Shown here: positions 57,279-64,000 of the stretch, piece after piece
Layout: every line of letters begins with the position of its first letter
Position numbering within the stretch: position 1 is the stretch's first letter
Assembly: GCA_029718625.1 (NCBI GenBank)
Contig: CM056380.1
Span: 19,099,923-19,163,922, forward strand
DNA from: Synaphobranchus kaupii
Taxonomy: Eukaryota > Chordata > Actinopteri > Anguilliformes > Synaphobranchidae
Length of the DNA stretch: 64,000 nucleotides
Reading direction: 5' to 3'
The notes under the pieces: generated by a model
Seen by the model: only the letters and a program-made list of their open reading frames with translations
What the model was told of the DNA's origin: nothing
Databases searched by the model: none
Translations under genes and position numbers: made by a program

Positions 57279-57321
<43 letters not shown>

Positions 57322-59844
57322 ACAAAATGACCAACCAATCCTCTTTTGGTTACTTTCCAGTAAGCCCAGGGACCATTCCTCCATGCTGAATCTCTGCATT
57401 TATATAAATATGCAAATAAATAATGGGCTGATGGAAAAAGTGACTTCACCATTTAACGCTGTAAGTCAGTGGTCCCCAGCCCTGTCCCTGGAGATCTACC
57501 ATCCCGTAGGTTTTCACTCCAGCCTTAACAAAGCGCCACCTCATTCAACAGCTAGAGATCTCGTTGAGCTGCTAATTAGCAGAATCAGGTGTGCCAAATT
57601 AGGGTTGAAATGAAAACCTGCAGGACGGTAGATCTCCAGGAACAGGGTTAAGGACCACTGTTGTGGGTGATGCATGTTCACTCAGGTGCGTTTCTCTGCT
57701 TGTTCCCAAAGGGAGGAGGACGGACAGTGGAAGGAGGATCAGAAGCTGGAGGCTCACAGCGATTGGGTGCGAGACGTGGGCTGGGCTCCCTCCATTGGCC
57801 TACCCACCAGCACCATCGCCAGCTGCTCACAGGTAGCCATTACGGCTTTTCCTCAGGAGTCGTCCGTCAGTAACTACACAAAGCAGGGCCGGGGTCCATT
57901 CCGTTTCAGTTCAGTCAATTCAGGAAGTAATTAGTTCTGACAATTGGAAAAATTCCCATAATGTTCCATGGGGAGTTTTCAGTGAATGGGCTGAATGTCT
58001 TTTATTTTTTATTTTTTTTGAGTTGACTGAATTGAAATGGAGCTGACTCCAGTCCTAGCCGAGAGTAAGGCTCTTGTTTTATCTGTAAATGTTTGCTAGT
58101 GGAAACTGCTGTAATTTAGATCATAATTACGCAACGTGCAGAATTATACCTGTCCTGCCAGTCGAGACGGTATATACAGTCAAGCCGGAAAGCCTGCACA
58201 CCTTCTCCACGTTTTATTACGTTAGACTTATACTACAATAGATTGAGTTCATTTTTTGCCTCAAACATCTACACACAATAGCCAATAATGATGATGAAGT
58301 GAAAACAGGTTTTTAGAAAATATGCAATTTTATTTTACTGACAAAAATAGGTTATTTAGGGGTTACATATCTGTACACACCCTTAGCCTAATACTTGGTT
58401 GCTGCACCTTTGGCAGCGTTTACAGCTTCAATGCGTCTTGGGAAAGAAGCTACGAGCTTGGCACACTTGTTTCTGGACATTTTTGCCCATTCCTCTTGGC
58501 ATATCCTTGCAAGCTGCATCAGGTTGGATGGGGAGCGTCGGTACACAGCCATTTTCAGCTCTTTCCACAGATGTTCAATTGGATTCAGGTCTGGGCTCTG
58601 GCTGGGCCACTCAAGGACATGCACAGACTTTCTCTGAAGCCACTCCTTTGTTCTCTTGGCTGTGTGCTTCGGGTCGTTGTCATGTTGGAAGGTAAACCTT
58701 CGCCCCAGTCTGAGGTCCAGAACGCTCTGGTGCAGGTTTTCTTCAAGGATCTCGGTGTACTTAGCTGCATTCATCTTTCCCTCTATCAGGACTAGTCGCC
58801 CCGTTCCCGCTGCTGAAAAACATCCCCACATCATGATGCTGCCACCGCCATGCTTCACTGTAGGGATGGTATTAGCCAGGTGATGAGTGGTGCCTGGTTT
58901 CCTCCAGACGTGACGCTTGGTATTCAGGCCAAAAAGTTGGTTTCATCAGACCAGAGAATCTTGATTCTCATGGTTTGAGAGTCCTCTAGGTGCCTTTTGG
59001 CAAACTCCAAGCGGGCTGTGATGCGCCTTTTACTAAGGAGGGGCTTCCGTCTGGCCACTCTACCATAAAGGCCTGATTGGTGGTCGACTATGGGTTTGAA
59101 CTGACGACTACTGGTCGACTAAGTAAATCTTTGGTCGGGGGGCAGCCCTTGAAATTCTCCACATCTTCAGATGGAGACCCCTTTACGGAATTTGATGATC
59201 TACTACTTGATATGGGAGTCACATGACCTAAAGCTGGAAACCCATTGGTTGGAACTTCCTCACTGAGAGAGAGGGAGATGGGTTGGAATTCCTTAGGATA
59301 GTAACCACACAGAAGCTGTGAACCAATAAAAATGAGCACCATGATAATGTAACAGTCGATCTTTGCAACATGACACACTGCAGTGTGATGCAAAATGAAA
59401 TTGAGCAATATATCCTGAGCATTGGTACATTTCAGATACTCCCGTTTTGGAATGTGTCCATTTTGGGCCTGCTTCAGTCAGTACAAATGATAGGGCCCAG
59501 TTTTATAGCCGAGTAACAATTATGTTGATGGTTATGGTGGGCTTGTAGGCCGTTGCACCTGTGCTGCAAACATTACTTTTTTCACATTCGATTTCATTTT
59601 ACAATTTTCATATCGTTGTGGTAATTATTTGTGATATTAGACGTGGGAATTGTACAGGCAGGAGGTGTTAATGAAGCTTATTCACGTCCCTCCCCAGGAT
59701 GGCAGGGTGTTCATCTGGACGTGTGATGACCCCACGGGAAACGCCTGGACCGCCAAGCTCCTGCACAAGTTCAACGACGTGGTATGGCATGTCAGCTGGT
59801 CCATTACTGGCAACATCCTGGCCGTCTCGGGAGGGGACAACAAG
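48261..59844 (+). CDS. sec13: SEC13 WD40 protein (exons 1-8, last exon beyond window)
   Basis: Eight coding exons join in phase to 284 codons, against about 320 in the family. SEC13 is a six-bladed WD40 propeller that partners SEC31 in the COPII coat, NUP145C/NUP96 in the nuclear-pore Y complex, and the GATOR2 complex. Motifs in order: [152 protein letters not shown]. The blade following GGDNK and the C-terminal tail were not found before 64000, so the gene runs off the right edge. The reading frame is intact. Confidence 0.95.
48848..48892 (+). CDS. sec13: sec13 exon 2
   Basis: 45 bases, 15 codons, [15 protein letters not shown]. Acceptor CCACCAG, donor GTGAGT. Confidence 0.9.
49346..49461 (+). 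CDS. sec13: sec13 exon 3
   Basis: [38 protein letters not shown], ending GG of a split Gly before GTGGGT. Acceptor TTTCCAG. An hAT element begins 24 bp after the exon. Confidence 0.93.
49485..49914 (+). mobile_element. Non-autonomous hAT element in sec13 intron 3
   Basis: TAGAGCCTGACCGAT and the inverted ATCGGTCTGGCTCTA close a 430-bp element with perfect 8-bp duplications ATACTTTC (49477-49484, 49915-49922). It contains an (AT)n microsatellite at 49795-49822. No transposase. Confidence 0.93.
50131..50803. mobile_element. hAT-like MITE (GGCTGCATTCACAC)
   Basis: GGCTGCATTCACAC at the left and GTGAGAATGCAGC at the right, with GTCGCTCA-type inner inverted words. Target duplication not clear. 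Confidence 0.6.
50848..51850. repeat. Further inverted-repeat element
   Basis: TTCACATGAATTTTTTTATG with GTGGCCCATATCCGATT at the left; inverted TCTGGGCCACTTTTTA and GTGTGAATGTAGCC at the right. No coding frame recognised. Confidence 0.5.
52427..52630. repeat. About 51-bp minisatellite in sec13 intron 3
   Basis: Four copies of GTCGTCCAGGCAAAGTCAGA plus TTATAATCTGCGTAGACTGC, ending about 80 bp before exon 4. Confidence 0.85.
52711..52862 (+). CDS. sec13: sec13 exon 4
   Basis: [45 protein letters not shown]. Acceptor CTCTGCAG, donor GTGAGC. Confidence 0.95.
53049..55424. mobile_element. Tc1-ended giant foldback element carrying an hAT insertion
   Basis: TA-flanked ends CAGTTCCCTCCACTATTATT and the inverted AATAATAGTGGAGGGCACTG. 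Once the hAT at 53379-54609 is removed, the left arm (53049-53378 plus 54618 to about 54850) is the inverted repeat of the right arm (about 54860-55424) nearly base for base, making a 1.14-kb palindrome centred near 54853. Fills much of sec13 intron 4; no transposase. Confidence 0.88.
53379..54609 (+). mobile_element. hAT element nested in the foldback element
   Basis: TAGGGATGTAACGGT and inverted ACCGTTACTTCCCTA with perfect 8-bp duplications CTTACAAG (53371-53378, 54610-54617). 1,231 bp; only remnants of coding potential. Confidence 0.93.
55565..55698 (+). CDS. sec13: sec13 exon 5
   Basis: [39 protein letters not shown] long TC-rich tract and CTCCAG precede it; donor GTGAGT. Confidence 0.95.
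55735..55815 (+). repeat. tRNA-derived SINE fragment
   Basis: B-box-like GGTCCAAATCCCTGG then GTGACTCTGGATAAGAGC. A related piece lies at 24580-24660 (GGTTCAAATCCCTGG). Confidence 0.55.
55972..56105 (+). CDS. sec13: sec13 exon 6
   Basis: [40 protein letters not shown]. Acceptor CGGTCAG behind a C-run; the donor GTAAGT splits a Lys codon (AA). Confidence 0.95.
56169..56884. mobile_element. DNA transposon with GTTTCACACCTG ends in sec13 intron 6
   Basis: AGTTTCACACCTG and inverted CAGGTGTGAAACAGCC, with GTTCGGTT/AACCGAACC-like inner words. It contains an unassigned frame at 56502-56759 starting MERQQRG. The superfamily is undecided. Confidence 0.6.
57279..57325. repeat. (CA)n microsatellite
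   Basis: About 20 CA units in sec13 intron 6. Confidence 0.95.
57466..57660. mobile_element. Short palindromic MITE, copy B
   Basis: CAGTGGTCCCCAGCCCTGTC with GGAGATCTACC and the inverted GGTAGATCTCCAGGAACAGG, GGACCACTG. It ends about 50 bp before sec13 exon 7. Confidence 0.8.
57712..57832 (+). CDS. sec13: sec13 exon 7
   Basis: [40 protein letters not shown]. Acceptor CCCAAAG, donor GTAGCC. Confidence 0.95.
57893..58056. repeat. Palindromic MITE, copy 2
   Basis: GTCCATTCCGTTTCAGTTCA at the left and the inverted TGAATTGAAATGGAGCTGAC at the right. Confidence 0.65.
58177..59083 (-). mobile_element. Tc1-like transposon, 5'-truncated copy of the 3812-5426 family
   Basis: TA-CAGTCAAGCCGGAAAG marks its 3' end at 58177. 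It runs backwards through the whole catalytic half of the transposase and stops abruptly near 59083, where unrelated hAT-like sequence (GGTCGACTAAGTAAATC) begins. Confidence 0.92.
58388..58858 (-). pseudogene. Tc1 transposase catalytic half, 156 codons open
   Basis: Reads [32 protein letters not shown] (second Asp) and [13 protein letters not shown] (Glu) to KGAATKY-stop without interruption. The frame breaks upstream near the SDET motif (about 58935) and the DNA-binding domain is missing, so no active enzyme can result. It lacks the 5-base insertion of the first copy. Confidence 0.92.
59084..59160. repeat. hAT-like terminal fragment
   Basis: GGTCGACTAAGTAAATC followed by GGTCGGGGGGCAGCCC, a fish hAT-like terminus; its partner end was not found. 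Confidence 0.4.
59698..59844 (+). CDS. sec13: sec13 exon 8
   Basis: [40 protein letters not shown]. Acceptor CCCCAG, donor GTGAGT. It is the last sec13 exon visible here. Confidence 0.95.
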
Positions 59845-60559
59845 GTGAGTGGCTCGCCCCGCCAACAGAGGGCGCCAGAGGACTACACGTTCCTGCCTGG
59901 CCAATCAAAACTCAGCAGGAACGTTCTCCCCATGTGTATAGGTGTTAATCCGTGAACGGGAAGTTCTATTGTAGGTGATAACAGAGCCTTGCGTGAGAAT
60001 CTCTCTCTCACTCTCCCCCACCCTCTCAATTTCAATTTCAAGTTTATTTTTTGGTCGTATTGCCAACATAGAGAACATACAGGAATATGGAAATCATATA
60101 CTCAACATTAGGGATGCACCGATAGTGATCCTGGTATCGGGTCCCATCCTGTGCTCATGTACTCGTACTTGTAAAAATGCTCCGATACACAAACCGATAC
60201 CAACACAGAATCTTACAGGTCTACAGCCAACAGAGTGCAAAGTGATAGAGACTTTAAATGACAATTTCATGTTTTATTTTTATTGTTGATGAGTTAACGC
60301 TTCGAAGGCGGGACTCACGAACAGCCTAGAACGACGGCTTGCAGTCAAATGAAACGAGAAAATGGGAGTGAAATGCATTATACGGACCAGCTGTAAATAT
60401 GGATAGCTTATTATTCTTACCCATTTTGCGTGTAGTTGAGTCAAATTTACATTTTTAAATGGTTATTCATAGTACTTCGTGGTCAGACTATTAGAAAATT
60501 ACAATAGTCAGTCGATTTTGAGCAGTCTCATGTGAACCATGTTAATTTCACCTAGGATA

Positions 60560-60836
60560 CAGTACCAGTCAAAAGTTTGGACACACCTACTCATAGGTTT
60601 TTTTTCTGTTATTTTTACTGTTTTCCACATTTTGGAATAGTAAAGACATCAAACTATGAGATAAAAATTTAATTATGCAAAGACCAAAAAAGTGTTAAAC
60701 AAATTTTAAAAAATCTTATATTTTAGATTCTTCAAAGTAGCCACCCTTTGCCTTGATAACGGCTTTGCACATTCTTGCCATTCTCTCAAACAACTTCTGT
60801 GGTAAACACAGAAAACAGGTAAACAGATGATGCCAT
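60560..60836. mobile_element. Tc1-like end fragment
   Basis: TA-CAGTACCAGTCAAAAGTTTG, a classic fish Tc1 terminus, then a decayed C-terminal transposase region (AAAGTAGCCACCCTTTGCCT reads in reverse). Confidence 0.8.
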
Positions 60837-60929
60837 CATGACTCTGTATAAAATGATATCAAAAGACTCCTGATATCTTATTTTCTCGTACTCCTACAAG
60901 CGATACTATAACCTCTGAATTGTTAGATT

Positions 60930-62178
60930 TTATTGATACCGATGCCATTATCGATTCTGCTTATCTATCCGATTCTTTATCGATTCCTTAAATATTATTT
61001 GCTCCCAGGCTATTAAAAAACCAACTATTACTATTGGGTGGTAATCTAAAATGGATTCAATGACATCATATTTATAAAGTATAAAGCATTTGTTTTTCAT
61101 TCATATTTCTTAGTCATATCATGGAAAATATTTATCTGCTATATTTATGCCTGCACAAGTGGCAGAGCATCCAATAAAACAATCACAATTGTATAATTCT
61201 GTGAATTGAAATGGCATTATAAATGTCATTTGGCTTGATCAATACGAGTGCTTAAAAATATCAGACATTAAATAAAATAAGACACCGGAAAATAATGAAA
61301 AAGGGCGCGAGAACAGAGGATAGTATCAGTTTAACGTTATGTCAAAAAAGATGGCTAAAATATTTTTGTTTAAACACTGCTCTGTGATTGATATATTTAG
61401 GAGTTTCATTCCCTCACGAAGAACTTTACTTATGAGTTACGCTCCTCGGCGTGTTTCATAAAGATGCACCGTAACGTTTGCGTTGCTTTCTGTATTATCA
61501 GAACAGTTTCAACTGTCACCATTCTCCCCCATCTCATTTAGCCAATACATTTACATGGAAGAAAGATGAGATCTTTAACGTTACGTGACCATTTTTTGGA
61601 GGCAAGCTGGCTCCTCTTATTAGCTGAAGATGACAAAGATTGAAGATTATCATTTAGCTAATTTCAGTTAGCTAGTTATTCGCTTTCCAAATCTATGCAA
61701 CTCATCTGTGCATGACCAAGCAGGCAATCATCGTCATATTAGTCTACCGCCAATCAAAACACTGTAGTTTTACACTTGTAGTTGGTTATAGGCTCCCGAG
61801 GGAAGTCCACACACTCCACAAATCTGTTGAATAATTGATCATTTCCAAAGATGGATTACAAAATGGAGAGCTTACGCGAACACGTTTTCTATTGATTTTT
61901 AAATGATAGCAACGTTAGCTTAAATTAGTTTTCAAAAAATGACGTTTACATTTTATATTTTTAGACGGGTGCCAAACTCTGCCTGCCAGCATACGCTGAC
62001 TGAATGAAAAACGACAGCGCGCATGACGTGACGTTGTTTTGCTATGCGTAGCTGTCGGGAATAGCCTACATGCTGGAATCGATAAGAGAATTGATAAGCT
62101 CGAAGGCGAACGATTCCGAGGAATCGGACAACTTGGAACCGGTTCCTAACGGGAACCGGTTTTCGATTCCCATCCCTA
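60930..62178. mobile_element. Second hAT-like repeat, related to 1-800
   Basis: Right end AACCGGTTTTCGATTCCCAT-CCCTA; the left has ATTATCGATTCTG and ATCGATTCCTT. Its interior (61148-62000) is the same sequence as the first 800 bases of the window. Confidence 0.7.
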
Positions 62179-62961
62179 CCCTCAACAAAGATTTTGTGTT
62201 ATCAGCTCAACAGTTGTTGATTTAAACGACACACAATGAAAAACAGTCATCATTAGCAAATCAGCTTATGATTTGGCAGTTATTATTAGCCTATTTTGTA
62301 GAAAATGGATGACCTCAAAGCCTTGTATTTAATCAATTGTTCCATGTTATTTTATTTGTATAAATGCATCAATTAATTAAAAAATAAACCGTCTTTTCAA
62401 AATCTGCAATTTCATTATTGTGGTAACTGAAAATTATTTTAAAAATATGAAAAGTACTCATATCGGTACTCGGTATCGGCAAGTGAGTACTCGTACTCGG
62501 TCTGGAAAAAAAAAAGGTATCGTTCCAACCCTACACAACATGCAATAAGTCTGACAATAAACACATTGAGATAGTTAAAAAATAAACATTCAATAATTAA
62601 GGTGTGAAGAACATAGAAATGTTTTTAAACAGGACAAAAAAATAAATTAACATTTTAAATGTAGCTATTTGGTGCAGAGTGTGTCCTCTTTGTGCCTCAT
62701 ATTGTGGCATGTGGCAACATATCTGGCTGCTTGTGCGGCTGTAGGCCCTTCTAATATTATAATTTTTCCTTGTCACTCAAATTTTGGAAGTTGGGGGAAA
62801 CGATGTTTGTATTTTTAAAGAGTATTTCCCTTTCTTGATTGTAATATGTACAATGTAATATAAAATGAATCTCTGTCTCAATTGTGCACTGATCACACAG
62901 CCTGTCCTCCCTGGCTCGCCAGGTTTGCCTGTGCAGGCTAGGCTGTGGTCACTGACACAAT

Positions 62962-63048
62962 CTCCCTCTCTCTCTCCGTCTCTGCCTCTCTTTCCTCTCT
63001 TGCTCTCTCGCTATCAATCTCTCTCTGTATCTATCTCTCTCTCTCTCT
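62962..63048. repeat. (TC)n low-complexity tract
   Basis: CT-rich microsatellite with a few interruptions. Confidence 0.9.
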
Positions 63049-63242
63049 TTAAAAAAAAGTTTTTTCAGATCATACAACTAACACAGCATTATGATTTACC
63101 TTGACCTGGGGCCTGATTTATCAGTGATGAAAGTCTTCCGGTCTTACCCGGAATTCAGGTTTTTTGCCAAAAATGCATTATAGCGCCGGGTATTTGATCA
63201 ACCGTGATAAATATTTTGCTGTTCTGGTGCTAAAATTCTGTT

Positions 63243-63243
<1 letters not shown>

Positions 63244-63277
<34 letters not shown>

Positions 63278-63298
63278 GTCATCATAATAATAATAATC
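63244..63298. repeat. (AAT)n microsatellite
   Basis: TAATAATAATAATAATAATA-type run with one interruption. Confidence 0.95.
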
Positions 63299-64000
63299 AA
63301 TACCTTTATGATTTTAAAGCCTAAAATCAATGTGTAATTTAAATAAACATCATGTCATAATGATTGATATATGGAAAAGCTATATTGTCGAGAGCTGTAT
63401 TGAAAGCGAGCAACAGATGGCTTGTATTGACAGCTGTGAATGCCAACTAAATAAATAATTAAGCTTTGTAATATAAAGCTTTGAAATACTGAAACTATAA
63501 CATTAACATTGCATGAAACTATCTAAACCGAATGAAAAAGATGTAAACTGGCAATATATCAATTCTATATTACGTGGCAGTGGTCTCGTATGGAGAATAC
63601 AGAAAAAAACCCAACCATATAAGGATATTTGAGAGCGTTCACTGGGTGGAGTGAACATGATTTTAGGAAGATTGCCGATTTATCACACCCCTATGCTATT
63701 AGTAGCATTTAATTATCTTCATATGCTAATTGTAGCTTCTGGTTAGCTTCAGAGTCCTTGGCATTACCCCACAGAGAATCCACCCTCAGCTCTGAATCCA
63801 TCATCTCCAGCTAATCATGATGGGTCTATTGAATATTCCAGACACTCTCTGGCTGAATCCCCATCTACACATTTACTCAGCGACAGACAGGATCGAGGAG
63901 GTCCTCTAAATCAGATTTGAAATCAGCGCCACGGAAACGACGAGAGCATCGTGGAGGGTTACGAACATGCTGCTGCTTTTCTTTAACGGTTCAATGTCAT

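Larger units (their letters stand above)
60109..62533 (+). mobile_element. hAT element in sec13 intron 8 with nested insertions
   Basis: TAGGGATGCACCGATA and inverted GGTATCGTTCCAACCCTA, with near-perfect 8-bp duplications CTCAACAT / CACAACAT (60101-60108, 62534-62541). About 2.4 kb because of insertions: a Tc1 end (60560-60836), a foldback fragment (about 60840-60918) and a second hAT-like repeat (about 60930-62178). Confidence 0.85.
62179..64000. other. sec13 intron 8, right part
   Basis: AT-rich. Contains a (TC)n tract at 62962-63048 and a (TAA/AAT)n tract at 63244-63298. No exon recognisable as the SEC13 C-terminus was found. Confidence 0.6.

Overview
The window is vertebrate nuclear DNA, almost certainly from a teleost fish. 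Four genes are broken into short exons with GT-AG introns and sit among fish-type repeats: Tc1/mariner, hAT and Harbinger-like DNA transposons, tRNA-derived SINEs, a Penelope-like retroelement and many mini- and microsatellites. I cannot name the species. There are no operons, CRISPR arrays or phage genes; most open frames over 60 codons are chance frames in repeats.

Layout: (1) 1-6.9 kb: old hAT-like and retroposon repeats and one 1.6-kb Tc1 element with a broken transposase. (2) 6.9-12.0 kb, minus strand: three exons of an SSUH2-like gene. Its middle exon runs into a 61-bp minisatellite that copies the exon end and splice donor about a dozen times; a Penelope-like element is inserted in the array. 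(3) 12-20 kb: repeats. (4) 20.3-22.7 kb, plus strand: an rpl32 ribosomal-protein gene that keeps its introns but carries two stop codons, a ruined splice donor and a frameshift, so it is read as an unprocessed pseudogene. (5) 24.3-47.8 kb, minus strand: a complete cand2 gene, 15 coding exons joining in phase into 1,238 codons. (6) 48.3-59.8 kb, plus strand: sec13, eight coding exons (284 codons); the last exon lies beyond the right edge. (7) 59.8-64 kb: sec13 intron 8 with nested hAT/Tc1 elements.

The genes do not form a pathway. SSUH2 is a chaperone-like protein of poorly known role, CAND2 is a cullin-RING ligase assembly factor, and SEC13 is a COPII coat/nuclear pore/GATOR2 scaffold. cand2 and sec13 are divergent and probably share the 0.5-kb region 47758-48260. 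rpl32 and cand2 are convergent, as I recall for human RPL32 and CAND2, which supports the CAND2 (rather than CAND1) call and suggests the dead rpl32 is the positional ortholog.

The most striking pattern is tandem arrays placed directly against splice sites: the SSUH2-like donor array, two different minisatellites at the two ends of cand2 intron 4, a TG repeat forming the 3' end of cand2 intron 2, and a 67-bp array about 35 bp from a cand2 donor. The Penelope-like element also contains a candidate hammerhead ribozyme.
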